A stretch of DNA of 26,775 bases from Fontibacterium sp040404065 (GCA_040404065.1 JBBAJM010000003.1); one strand, 5' to 3'. Positions 17,003 to 24,896 are shown, counted from the first letter of the stretch. Made by a program: numbers and translations. The notes: generated from the letters alone by a model not told the origin.

Positions 17003-17031
17003 GTAATTATATGTAAAATAAATATATAAAT

Positions 17032-17039
17032 TCAATTCT
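17032..17039 (-). promoter_or_regulatory. AGAATTGA early-promoter-like motif before RNase III
   Basis: The minus strand reads AGAATTGA, one mismatch from the Mimivirus early octamer AAAATTGA, 29 bases upstream of the ATG at 17002. Both the spacing and the position in the short gap after the upstream gene fit a promoter. Confidence 0.45.
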
Positions 17040-17046
17040 TTTTCTT

Positions 17047-17889
17047 TTAATATATTTTTAACCGCGTTGGTTTATAAAAATCTGAATCTGAAAAAATTAC
17101 ACCTGATATAAATTTTTGAATAAAAGTCTTGTTTTCTGTAAATGCGGATTTGATAGTAGATTGGAATAAATCTGATATTATAGGTAAATGTTTTGTAAAA
17201 TTCATTTCAATATATTTAGAAATTGTATTTTTATCATTTGGTTTATTAATCAAAACATGAAAATTTTGTAAATGTGGCATTTTTGATATATCGTCTTTGT
17301 GAATTATTTTAAATTGAATACATTTTCTTTTAATATTATTTTTTATTGCTGTTCCACAATGTAATAAATTTGCATCAAAAATAATTGATGTACCTTTTTT
17401 AAAATTTAATTTTAAAGAATAATCAAAAGTATAAAATTGAGCATTATCAATATGACTTTTAGGAATTACATTTAAACCATTTTCTTCACTATTTTCATCT
17501 AAATATAAAATCATTGTATAACTTGGATATTCTAAATTATTATATTGTTTTGAAGATGTATAGTCTCTATGATATGTATGAATAGCTGAATCTTCAATTA
17601 CATACATGTAATCAATTAAATTATAAGAGTCTCCTAATATTTCTTTAATTTTCCATTTAATACCTCTACCGTTTCCGACTTTACCATTACCGATAAATAT
17701 ATCATGTATATTTTTAAAATTTCTCATTTCCCAATTTTCTAATATATTTTCTATATCAGATTTAGACAACATATTTTCAATAACTATGTAACCAATGTCT
17801 TTTATTTTATTTCTTTTATATATTAAAAACGCTTGGGTTGTGAATAATATAAATAATATAAAAAGTACGTAAATTGTAAAATATGTCAT
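17047..17889 (-). CDS. Membrane-anchored PhyH-like Fe(II)/2-oxoglutarate dioxygenase
   Basis: The 280-residue protein starts with one membrane helix (YVLFILFILFTTQAFLIY, ~7-24). A dioxygenase core of the phytanoyl-CoA hydroxylase type follows: the iron-binding HxD in HTYHRDYTS, the strand pair YTMILYLDENSEENG, LNVIPKSH, and the distal His in LLHCGTAIKNN, followed by a basic residue (KRKCIQF) for 2-oxoglutarate. All three metal ligands are present, so it is likely active; the substrate is unknown. Inside, IGNGKVGNGRG at 17661-17694 looks like a repeat-derived insert. The gene is divergent from the thioredoxin gene, and the two starts are about 70 bases apart. Confidence 0.78.
   Translation of the reverse strand: MTYFTIYVLFILFILFTTQAFLIYKRNKIKDIGYIVIENMLSKSDIENILENWEMRNFKNIHDIFIGNGKVGNGRGIKWKIKEILGDSYNLIDYMYVIEDSAIHTYHRDYTSSKQYNNLEYPSYTMILYLDENSEENGLNVIPKSHIDNAQFYTFDYSLKLNFKKGTSIIFDANLLHCGTAIKNNIKRKCIQFKIIHKDDISKMPHLQNFHVLINKPNDKNTISKYIEMNFTKHLPIISDLFQSTIKSAFTENKTFIQKFISGVIFSDSDFYKPTRLKIY
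17661..17694. repeat. Possible palindromic-element remnant in the PhyH-like gene
   Basis: TACCTCTACCGTTTCCGACT then TTACCATTACCGAT is more GC-rich than its flanks and encodes IGNGKVGNGRG. It resembles the ACCGT-type elements but lacks clear arms. Confidence 0.35.
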
Positions 17890-17960
17890 TTGTATTCAAT
17901 ATATATATAAAAGAAATTAAATTTAATTTAAAAAGTTTTATTTTATTTAGTAATAGTAAA

Positions 17961-18341
17961 ATGAGTGATATTAAGGGTGTTGTTTTAAAAGAAAATGATT
18001 TTACATCAAATTTAAATGGTGTTTATGTAAATCAAAACAAGATTAATAAAAATCCCGGTATGCTTTTGATACATGCCACGTGGTGTGGTCACTGTGTTCG
18101 ATTCAAATCGACTTTTAATGAATTGTGTGATTCTATTGGAAATGAATTTGTTTGTAGTTCTATAGAAAGTGCAGAAATAACAGACGATCTTAAAAATAAA
18201 TTATCATTTAGAGGATTTCCTACAATTAAGTTTTTTGATCAAACTGGAAGAATTATAGGCGATTATAATGGTTCTAGAGAAAAAGGTGATATATTAGAAC
18301 ATATTTGCAATGTTTACCATCATTGTCATTACAATCACTAA
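17961..18341 (+). CDS. Thioredoxin-fold protein with WCGHC active site
   Basis: With the start at 17961 (MSDIKGVV) this is a 126-residue single thioredoxin domain. It has the redox motif ATWCGHC (Cys42/Cys45), a strand, then RGFPTIKFF containing the cis-Pro, and GSREKGDILEHI as the last helix. WCGHC is typical of protein disulfide isomerase domains, so it more likely forms or shuffles disulfides than reduces them. No signal peptide is present in this form. An in-frame ATG at 17883 would add 26 hydrophobic and basic residues and overlap the opposite gene, so I prefer the downstream start. It may serve the Cys-rich virion proteins together with the viral thiol oxidase found in relatives. Confidence 0.85.
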   Translation: MSDIKGVVLKENDFTSNLNGVYVNQNKINKNPGMLLIHATWCGHCVRFKSTFNELCDSIGNEFVCSSIESAEITDDLKNKLSFRGFPTIKFFDQTGRIIGDYNGSREKGDILEHICNVYHHCHYNH

Positions 18342-18434
18342 CAAGTTAACTAACAACAACATTCAACTAATAACAAGTAATATCATTACGTTTATATTAA
18401 GCATTTTATTTATAAGATTTAAATAAAGTCTTTA

Positions 18435-19214
18435 ATGTTTATACTTTCACAATGTATTTTGCATAAATATAATGTTTCTAAAATAGAAACTATTTCTACT
18501 TATTCTATAGCGTTAGGTTTAGTCTTTTATTCGTGTATTTATTTATATGTATTATTTTATAATCCGGATTCTATATCTATTTTTAACAAGTTTATTATTT
18601 ATATTGTCGGAGTTGATTTGTTACTTTCGACTTTTTATTATAATATGAATAAAATACAATCTGAAGAAGTCAACACACCATTATTGCATCAAAATGTTGA
18701 AGAAACAGATTCGGATGAATATTCAGAAACTGATGACTTTTTTGAATCAATTTATGATGAAGCAGAAGACGCAGATGACGAACTTGAAGCAGAAGACGCA
18801 GATGACGAACTTGAAGCAGAAGACGCAGATGACGAACTTGAAGCAGAAAACGCAGAGGAATTTTCTAAAGCAAATTCTTTTGTTGGAGATGATCTTGAAT
18901 TAGAAAACGCTGTAATTGAAGTTGAAGAAATTGATGAACGTGAACTTGAAGAAATTAAAAATATAAAATGGGGACAGTCAGAAGAAATAATGTGTTTAGA
19001 TAATGACGACTTTGTTAAAGAAGATGAAAAAGAAGATGAAAAAGAAGTTGAAAAAGAAGATGACATAATTATTGACATTGAAAATGAAATTAAAGATGAA
19101 ACAATTACTGTTATTGAAATTAAAAAAGAAAAAAGTAAAAAGAATAAAAGTAAAAGAGGAAGGCCATCTAAACAAACGGTAATAACGTCGTTAGACGGCG
19201 AGGTAATAACGTAG
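18435..19214 (+). CDS. Membrane protein with acidic repeats and AT-hook-like basic tail
   Basis: The 259-residue protein has two N-terminal membrane segments (~22-41, YSIALGLVFYSCIYLYVLFY, and ~50-66, FIIYIVGVDLLLSTFYY). A very acidic region follows with three tandem copies of EAEDADDEL (27-bp DNA repeat). Then comes another Glu/Lys/Asp stretch, and a basic end KKNKSKRGRPSK containing the AT-hook core RGRP. The final VITSLDGEVIT and its stop come from a duplicated palindromic element. An AT-hook suggests minor-groove binding of AT-rich DNA, so the protein could tether DNA to a membrane. This is inferred from the motif only. No family recognised. Confidence 0.75.
   Translation: MFILSQCILHKYNVSKIETISTYSIALGLVFYSCIYLYVLFYNPDSISIFNKFIIYIVGVDLLLSTFYYNMNKIQSEEVNTPLLHQNVEETDSDEYSETDDFFESIYDEAEDADDELEAEDADDELEAEDADDELEAENAEEFSKANSFVGDDLELENAVIEVEEIDERELEEIKNIKWGQSEEIMCLDNDDFVKEDEKEDEKEVEKEDDIIIDIENEIKDETITVIEIKKEKSKKNKSKRGRPSKQTVITSLDGEVIT
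18759..18860. repeat. 27-bp tandem repeat in the acidic membrane protein gene
   Basis: Three copies of a 27-base unit begin at 18759, 18786 and 18813, followed by a diverged fourth. Each encodes EAEDADDEL. Confidence 0.92.
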
Positions 19215-19246
19215 TTAGACGGCAAGGTACCTTAAACCGATTAGGT
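19178..19246. repeat. Palindromic element pair (subtype B) spanning two convergent gene ends
   Basis: Two 24-bp copies of GGTAATAACGT(C/A)GTTAGA-CGGC(G/A)A lie at 19178 and 19202, followed by GGTACCTTAAACCGATTAGG. The first copy encodes VITSLDGE. In the second a C-to-A change turns TCG to TAG and ends the plus-strand protein. The right end includes the stop codon of the exonuclease gene on the other strand (19241). Confidence 0.82.
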
Positions 19247-20488
19247 TGTTTGAGTAAAATATTTTATAACTTTATATAATAAAACAGTATCCATTTTATT
19301 ATATTCGATGATATCTTTTGTGATATCAAAATCTGTTAATTTTTGGTTATCATTCATTGAAATATTTTTTTGTATAATAGAACACATTGCATCTAATCCA
19401 TTTTTACATTCAGTATCGTAATTTATATTTAATAAAGTTTTAGCAACATATTTTAATGAATAACATGGTAATTGAATTGTTTGTTTTACAACGCATAATA
19501 AATCAATATATTCTATAGGATATATTCTATATATATTGTATAAATCTGGATATTTTTTAAATGATTTTTCTATACATGTTTTATCAGCATGGCTCCAGTG
19601 ATAAATTACAATAGGGCACTTTTCTTTTTTATATTTTTCATTAATTAAATCTAAAAAGCCTTTTAAAATTTTATATTCGTATTCTGGAGTTAATTTATCT
19701 ACTGTATAATGAATAAATTCCAAATCATCTTTAACTTTAAAAGCTATACCTATCATGAATAACATTGAATGATCTTTTGATTCTGGAAATGTTTTGAAAT
19801 CATCATAAATATCATTTGTATATTCTACATCTAAAAACAATCCATTTTTTATAGAATTATTTATATATATTGTACTATCTGATTTAAATGTATTTTTTAA
19901 ATTATATAAAAATAATCTTCTTTGATTTTGTAAATAATAATGATATGTTTGGTCTCTTTTTTCTAATATTTGTATATTTTCATTTTTAGTTTCATCTATA
20001 TTATTTATTTCATTCAGAATCGGTAAGGTACCTTGCCAAACCGATGGGTTTGACATTGGTAAGGTACAATAAAGTTTAGTAGAATCATTTATTTTATCAT
20101 TTGTTTTACGATTAATATATCTTTTTCCAATAATTAAAACATCGTTTGATAAATTAATTTTTTTATTATAATAGTTAAAAGATTTTAAAATTTTCATCTT
20201 TGTATTTGAATCAAGATAACATCTAAATTCATTTGTATTTGTTGTATTTGTTTCTTTATAATATATATTTTTATACATGACATATATTAAACTATGTTTG
20301 TTTTCATCTAAATTTGTATTATATTGAGAATTTATATTTTTATTAGGTAAAATAAGTACATTTCTCGATTTATATATCGAATTGTATTTTTTTACAAAAT
20401 AATTATAAATCAAAGTGTTAAATATTCTAGATTGTTTATGAATAAATTCCATTAAAGTAATATTTCTTACTATTTGTATTTTTTTCAT
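19241..20488 (-). CDS. DEDDy-type RNase H-like exonuclease (YprB-like)
   Basis: This 415-residue protein has the RNase_H_2/YprB-type exonuclease fold in its C-terminal half. Motif I is GLFLDVEY (Asp220, Glu222). IVIYHWSHADKT and YIDLLCVV follow, then PCYSLKYVAKTLL, and the final YNKMD (Tyr396, Asp400), which fits the YxxxD of DEDDy 3'-5' exonucleases. The N-terminal ~200 residues are Lys/Asn/Tyr-rich with no recognised fold. An in-frame palindromic element encodes residues ~141-158 (CTLPMSNPSVWQGTLPIL). It probably acts in DNA repair or recombination in the viral factory. Its start lies 22 bases after the stop of the FAD enzyme on the same strand, so they may be co-transcribed. Confidence 0.75.
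   Translation of the reverse strand: MKKIQIVRNITLMEFIHKQSRIFNTLIYNYFVKKYNSIYKSRNVLILPNKNINSQYNTNLDENKHSLIYVMYKNIYYKETNTTNTNEFRCYLDSNTKMKILKSFNYYNKKINLSNDVLIIGKRYINRKTNDKINDSTKLYCTLPMSNPSVWQGTLPILNEINNIDETKNENIQILEKRDQTYHYYLQNQRRLFLYNLKNTFKSDSTIYINNSIKNGLFLDVEYTNDIYDDFKTFPESKDHSMLFMIGIAFKVKDDLEFIHYTVDKLTPEYEYKILKGFLDLINEKYKKEKCPIVIYHWSHADKTCIEKSFKKYPDLYNIYRIYPIEYIDLLCVVKQTIQLPCYSLKYVAKTLLNINYDTECKNGLDAMCSIIQKNISMNDNQKLTDFDITKDIIEYNKMDTVLLYKVIKYFTQTT
20019..20067. repeat. Palindromic element subtype A inside the exonuclease gene
   Basis: ATCGGTAAGGTACCTTGCC, AAACCGATGGG, TTTGACATTGGTAAGGTAC. Apart from one base (ATTGG for ATCGG), this is the same sequence as the RC of the copies at 8935-9016. 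Here it is read in the opposite orientation relative to the coding strand. Confidence 0.9.
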
Positions 20489-20509
20489 TTTTTATTTCTA
20501 AATTTTTAA

Positions 20510-21982
20510 TTACTTTTTAATAAGATATAATATTATTATACTAAATACTAAAAATGCGAATATAATTTGAGTTAATGTAATTGATTTATCAATTTGTATG
20601 GGGTCATCTATTAATTCTGGATATAATTTTTTTGATAAATATACTGCGTTACTTACAGCAGATTCAAGTGAAGTGAATTTATATAAACTTTTACCATTAT
20701 GTGTACCTAAATTATACATATTATTAATGGTATTATTTTTAAAATTTAATGATTCGTAATTTGCACTATTTATAAAAGCAGTATCGTAAGATATCCATTT
20801 TTTTAATATATTATCATACTTGACTCCAGGTGAAAGTAAAGCTATTGTAGGGTATTCAAAATTTTGTCCATACAATTCCTTTAATTCTAAATAAACTTGA
20901 TCAACTATTTCATTAAAAGTACATTGGTTGGCAGTTTTACCAATCTTTTTTGAAACTTTTTCAGATCTTGTTAAAGCTAATGACAATACTGTTTTTGAAT
21001 TTTTTTCATTAAATGTCATGTAATCTGTTAATTTTATAAAAGCTATACCCCAATCACTTGCTGGAAATCCATATACTTTTTTTAAATCCAAAGTTTTATT
21101 CCAATGAAATGTAAATGAAATGTAATCGTAATATGCGGTATCCTGTGCATATTTTTCTAAATTTATATTATTGTCATCAAACTTTATATTATTTTTTTTA
21201 ACTATTTCATTTAAATTTTTTGGTGGTATAGCAAACACAAAATTTTTAGCATATATTTTGTTGCCACTTACATTTATTGATTCTATTACATTACCATTAC
21301 CATTACCATTACCAACTAAATTAACCTTTTCAATATTTGTATTTAATAATATGTCAACACCGTTATTTGTTAGATGTTCTTTCCAAATTTTAAATAATCC
21401 AATATCATTTGGTAATTTTGGTTGATATAACGGATAAAGAAATTGTTGATTTAATAGTTGTAAAAATTTATTTAATGTAAATTTAGTTGAATTACCTCCA
21501 TCAGTCAATATACATATTTTGTTTATCATTTCAATTGAATCTTTACTAAAATTTTTTATAAAATCATGTAAAACTATATCGTTACCATATTCGTCATTAA
21601 ATACCAACAATAAAAATGGCAAGATAAAACTTGATATTTCACCAAATGAAAGTACAGAAAAGATTGTTGCCCCCCCTATTTCAGTTATATTAAAATTGTA
21701 TTTTGTAAATAAATAATAAAAATCAGTTTTCATTTCTTTTAACAATTTTTGAAATGTTGTATATGTTGATCCACCATATACAATAGGTCCATGTTGAGTA
21801 AACATGTTTTCTCCCAATTCTGGTACATATTTTCTTCGAACCCTATGACAACCTCCAATTGAAGCTTCTTTATCTATAAGTAATATTTTTAAACCTTTTA
21901 CTTTACAACACATTTGTGCTAAAGCTAACCCTGCTGGGCCTGCTCCAACACATACTAAATCATATATATTATTATTGTTCAT
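20510..21982 (-). CDS. Tail-anchored FAD-dependent oxidoreductase (amine-oxidase-like)
   Basis: The 490-residue protein opens with a Rossmann dinucleotide-binding motif (VCVGAGPAGLALAQ, Gly13/Gly15/Gly18), the acidic strand end LLIDKE, and SIGGCHRVRR, typical of flavin-containing amine oxidases. HGPIVYGGS lies near the isoalloxazine side. A VVFAIPP-like strand appears as FVFAIPPKN, and the C-terminal FAD-contacting segment is LGTHNG. The last ~20 residues (IIFAFLVFSIIILYLIKK) form a membrane helix with a short basic end, a classic tail anchor. A run VGNGNGNGN is encoded by a CATTAC microsatellite. The substrate is unknown. I favour an FAD oxidoreductase of the amine-oxidase superfamily over any specific enzyme. 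Confidence 0.82.
   Translation of the reverse strand: MNNNNIYDLVCVGAGPAGLALAQMCCKVKGLKILLIDKEASIGGCHRVRRKYVPELGENMFTQHGPIVYGGSTYTTFQKLLKEMKTDFYYLFTKYNFNITEIGGATIFSVLSFGEISSFILPFLLLVFNDEYGNDIVLHDFIKNFSKDSIEMINKICILTDGGNSTKFTLNKFLQLLNQQFLYPLYQPKLPNDIGLFKIWKEHLTNNGVDILLNTNIEKVNLVGNGNGNGNVIESINVSGNKIYAKNFVFAIPPKNLNEIVKKNNIKFDDNNINLEKYAQDTAYYDYISFTFHWNKTLDLKKVYGFPASDWGIAFIKLTDYMTFNEKNSKTVLSLALTRSEKVSKKIGKTANQCTFNEIVDQVYLELKELYGQNFEYPTIALLSPGVKYDNILKKWISYDTAFINSANYESLNFKNNTINNMYNLGTHNGKSLYKFTSLESAVSNAVYLSKKLYPELIDDPIQIDKSITLTQIIFAFLVFSIIILYLIKK
21287..21314. repeat. 6-bp microsatellite (CATTAC)n in the FAD enzyme gene
   Basis: About four ACCATT units encode alternating Asn-Gly on the minus strand. 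It may be a decayed palindromic element, but no arms remain. Confidence 0.7.
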
Positions 21983-22000
21983 TATATATATAATAATAAA

Positions 22001-22172
22001 TTAATTTCCAAAAAAGTTTAAATTACCATATTCTCCAAAATATTTTTTAGTTGCAATGTCTCTTACTTTAGTTATTACATAACCATCTTTATCTTTATTG
22101 GTTATAGTCTTCAGGTGATACAATAGTGTATCCTGTAATTTCTTTTTTTATATTTCTCAACTCAACATTCAT
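22001..22172 (-). pseudogene. Small gene (about 56 residues) broken by one frameshift
   Basis: From ATG at 22172 the first frame reads MNVELRNIKKEITGYTIVSP and then EDYNQ, stopping at 22095. The next frame continues NKDKDGYVITKVRDIATKKY and FGEYGNLNFFGN to a stop at 22001. Joined by a one-base change between 22095 and 22113, they give one coherent 56-residue peptide. An exact AAAATTGA early-promoter match lies 25 bases upstream of the ATG. This could be a sequencing indel, a true pseudogene or a programmed frameshift. No family recognised. It fills the otherwise empty 285-base gap between the FAD enzyme and the coiled-coil gene. Confidence 0.6.
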
Positions 22173-22197
22173 AAAATAAATTTAATTTGATTAAAAC

Positions 22198-22205
22198 TCA
22201 ATTTT
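22198..22205 (-). promoter_or_regulatory. AAAATTGA early-promoter match for the frameshifted gene
   Basis: The minus strand reads AAAATTGA exactly, with 25 bases between it and the ATG at 22172. That spacing and the octamer fit the Mimivirus-type early promoter. Confidence 0.6.
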
Positions 22206-22267
22206 TAAGACAATTAAACAATTTTAATTAGTATAATATTAAAAAAAAAAATGTATATTAAAAACAA

Positions 22268-22885
22268 ATGAATGATGAAATTAAAAGAACAATTTCACTA
22301 CTTTTTACAGTAAATGATAATATAAATACAATGAATAAAAATATGCATGACATGAATATAAATATAAATGACATGAATACAAATATAAATGACATGAATG
22401 AAAATATACATGGTATGAATGAAAATATGCATGATATTAATAAAAATACTAATAGTATCGACGATAATATAAGTAAAATAAATCTAAAAATAAATAAAGA
22501 ACAACCTATATTAGACCGTCTCCATAAAATAGAATCTCTTTTAGAAGACATAAGTACACGTTTAGAAAAAACAAACTCGCGTTTAGAAAACACAAATTTG
22601 CGTTTAGATAAAGTAGAAAACACATTACAAATTGTTAATACGAGTACAAAAAATATGGATGAACATATAAATTTTGTCGAAAATGTATATACTGTTGTTA
22701 AAAAGCCATTCGTATCTTTATTAGGATTATATTATAATAAAAATATGGATAATACCTTACAGATGCCGAACACGTCTATTCGGCAAGGTACACTTGATCA
22801 TTTTGATGTTAATAAAAGAATTATTAGTACAGAACTAACCAAAAGTAACGACGTAGAATATGAATTGGTTGAAAATGAAAATTAA
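22268..22885 (+). CDS. Heptad-repeat coiled-coil protein
   Basis: The 205-residue protein contains at least six tandem heptads of the form (D/T/G)MN-x-N-(M/I)-x (residues ~21-62), encoded by 21-bp repeats at 22328-22453. A second heptad stretch follows (LEKTNSR, LENTNLR, LDKVENT). Both predict a long parallel coiled coil. An in-frame palindromic element encodes QMPNTSIRQGTL near residue 165. The C-terminal tail is unremarkable. Coiled coils of this type often oligomerise or form virion fibres, but I recognise no family. Its stop codon overlaps that of the convergent Lon-like gene by two bases. Confidence 0.75.
   Translation: MNDEIKRTISLLFTVNDNINTMNKNMHDMNININDMNTNINDMNENIHGMNENMHDINKNTNSIDDNISKINLKINKEQPILDRLHKIESLLEDISTRLEKTNSRLENTNLRLDKVENTLQIVNTSTKNMDEHINFVENVYTVVKKPFVSLLGLYYNKNMDNTLQMPNTSIRQGTLDHFDVNKRIISTELTKSNDVEYELVENEN
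22328..22453. repeat. 21-bp tandem repeats encoding heptads
   Basis: Six consecutive 21-base units starting at 22328 encode TMNKNMH, DMNININ, DMNTNIN, DMNENIH, GMNENMH and DINKNTN. Confidence 0.9.
22751..22792. repeat. Palindromic element in the coiled-coil gene
   Basis: AATACCTTACAGAT, then GCCGAA-CACGTCTA-TTCGGC as a 6-bp stem, then AAGGTACAC. On the reverse strand it keeps the GTACCTTGCCGA...GTAAGGTA frame of subtype A with a different central sequence. Confidence 0.75.
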
Positions 22886-24786
22886 ATGTACATACCAAAT
22901 GGTGGATCATTTAAATTATCTGAATCTGTTGTAAAACTATCTGAAAGTAATATATCGATATGTTCTTTCAAAATAGTAACTGGTAAAACTGTATTTTTAT
23001 TAAATGATGGATACAACTTTTTATATTTTAATTTTACAATATTATCTTCAGGTGTAGTTAATAATAATGTATTTATTCTAGATATTATAGTTTCTATTTT
23101 TCTATTAATATCTCTCATACCTTGATCTCGAGTATTTTTTTCTACTATGTAGTCAATTGTGTCATCTGCTAATTTTATAGTTTCATTTTGGAAATGATAT
23201 TTTTGTAAAATATTCGGTATAATATGTAAACGCGTAATTTCTAATTTTTCTTTTAAAGAATAATTTTCAATGTTTATTTTAAATAATCTATCAGATAAAA
23301 TACTATCAACTTTAAGAGGATCGTTATAAGTAAATACAAAAAGTACTTTTGATAAATCAAATTCTAAACCTGCAAAATATTTATCATAGTTGTATTTATT
23401 ATTTGTTGTTGCATCAGTTAAATGGATCAAATTACCTATAATTTCTTTTCCATGATGAGTTTCAGATACTTTATCTAATTCGTCAAAAAGAATTATAGGA
23501 TTTGTACATTTTGTTTCTCTTAAAATTTCTATAATTCTACCTGCAATACTTCCTATATATGTAAAAGAATGTCCTGTTAATAAAGAAGAATCTGATTCTC
23601 CACCCAAACTAATTGTTCTATATGGTCTATCTAAAGCTTCTGATATACTTTTTATAATACTTGATTTACCAACACCTTTTGGACCATATAACCCAATCGC
23701 ATTAACTGTAAAATCTGGATTTCTTATCATTTGTGTGTAAATATTGATAATTTGATCTTTTGGTTTTTCTAAAAATGAAAGTCTTTTATCTAGTATTCTT
23801 CTTATATCTTTTATGTCTTTTTCTTTTACTATAGGTTCATCAAAAGGTATTGATAATAAAATATCCATCCACGTTTTATATTTTGCATATTCGCTTGTAT
23901 CTGTATTTTCAAAAGAGTCCATTACTTCAAGACGTTTATATGCTAATATTTTATTATGCAATGACATTTTTGATTTTAAAATTCTTTCTCTATAATCATC
24001 TGAAAATTCTAATGTAGATGATTTTCTTGTTATTTCATTTTCTAATAATTCTAATTGAGGATCGTCGTAATGCTTTGTATTTTTTTGTATTATATTTAAA
24101 TTATTTGTATACTCTTGTGTCAATATATCAGAATTAGTATAATGGTACAATCTTTCCAACATTTTTTGTTTTTGTTTTATATCACCATTACTTTTTAAAA
24201 TATCTATTATACTAGGTGCATTTAAACGATAATTTTCTTTTATGTTATCAAGTTCTGTATTTATTATTTTCATTTCATCTTCTGTATATAAGTTTTTTAA
24301 TTTAGATTTTTTATCTTCAATAGTGGATCTTTCGAAAAAGATTCCTTCGTAAATAGAATTGGTATGTGATACAAATTTATCATATGTATCAAGATTTTTT
24401 TTTTGTTTTTTAGATTCGTTATTTGTATATCTTTTTACTAAATTTAAAATAGATCTTTTTATAAGTGTTTCCATACCTTTACCATTATCATTACCATCGT
24501 AACTATATTCTGATTCTGTATCGTATTCTCCTTCTTCTTCACTTCTTTCTTTCTCTTCACTTTCTTCAATGTTTTCACTTTCTTCAATGTTTTCATCTGA
24601 ACTTTCAATTTCACATATAAATTCGTTACTTGGTCTTATATTATTAGGTGTCTGATTACCATCAAATACATTATTTATCTTTTTTTTTTTAGAAACTGAA
24701 ATATTACTACCACAATCTTGATCTATTGATAAATGTTCTGGTAAAATTTCTTCTAATTTTCTTTTTTGGTTTCTAGTATGAACCAT
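22882..24786 (-). CDS. Lon-like AAA+ ATPase lacking the protease domain
   Basis: The 634-residue protein carries the Lon-type ATPase module: Walker A GLYGPKGVGKSS (Lys374), Walker B IILFDELDK (Asp435/Glu436), sensor 1 FTYNDP, arginine-finger SDRL (Arg500), and sensor 2 in RDQGMRDINRKIE, which follows the Lon pattern. The helical region before it (~140-345) also resembles Lon. No Ser-Lys protease domain follows; the chain ends about 75 residues after the ATPase with a PPFGMYI tail. The N-terminal ~110 residues are highly acidic with a basic start and contain no Lon N-domain. It may unfold or remodel proteins without cleaving them, or work with a separate protease. All ATPase residues are intact. 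Confidence 0.85.
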   Translation of the reverse strand: MVHTRNQKRKLEEILPEHLSIDQDCGSNISVSKKKKINNVFDGNQTPNNIRPSNEFICEIESSDENIEESENIEESEEKERSEEEGEYDTESEYSYDGNDNGKGMETLIKRSILNLVKRYTNNESKKQKKNLDTYDKFVSHTNSIYEGIFFERSTIEDKKSKLKNLYTEDEMKIINTELDNIKENYRLNAPSIIDILKSNGDIKQKQKMLERLYHYTNSDILTQEYTNNLNIIQKNTKHYDDPQLELLENEITRKSSTLEFSDDYRERILKSKMSLHNKILAYKRLEVMDSFENTDTSEYAKYKTWMDILLSIPFDEPIVKEKDIKDIRRILDKRLSFLEKPKDQIINIYTQMIRNPDFTVNAIGLYGPKGVGKSSIIKSISEALDRPYRTISLGGESDSSLLTGHSFTYIGSIAGRIIEILRETKCTNPIILFDELDKVSETHHGKEIIGNLIHLTDATTNNKYNYDKYFAGLEFDLSKVLFVFTYNDPLKVDSILSDRLFKINIENYSLKEKLEITRLHIIPNILQKYHFQNETIKLADDTIDYIVEKNTRDQGMRDINRKIETIISRINTLLLTTPEDNIVKLKYKKLYPSFNKNTVLPVTILKEHIDILLSDSFTTDSDNLNDPPFGMYI

Positions 24787-24825
24787 CTATTATTAACTAT
24801 TATAAATAAAATAAATCATTTTTTT

Positions 24826-24896
24826 TTACTAATTACCTTTTAATTACTTTTTAATTACCTTTTAATTACTTTTTAATTACCTTTTAATTACTTTTA
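24826..24896. repeat. 11-bp tandem repeat TTTTAATTAC(C/T)
   Basis: About six copies alternate TTTTAATTACC and TTTTAATTACT between the divergent Lon-like and 145-residue genes. The same 10-mer occurs near 20505. It forms most of the 168-base intergenic region. Confidence 0.88.

Noticed and set aside
17003..17035. Upstream extension of RNase III
   Set aside because: It needs a TTG start and overlaps an early-promoter-like motif; the ATG at 17002 is a better start.
17883..17960. Upstream ATG for the thioredoxin
   Set aside because: It overlaps the opposite gene's start and adds a non-conserved 26-residue extension; MSDIKGVV fits the fold.
18752..19225. Long Ser-rich minus-strand ORF opposite the acidic membrane protein
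   Set aside because: It is the antisense shadow of an acidic repeat; Ser runs reflect the complement of Glu/Asp codons.
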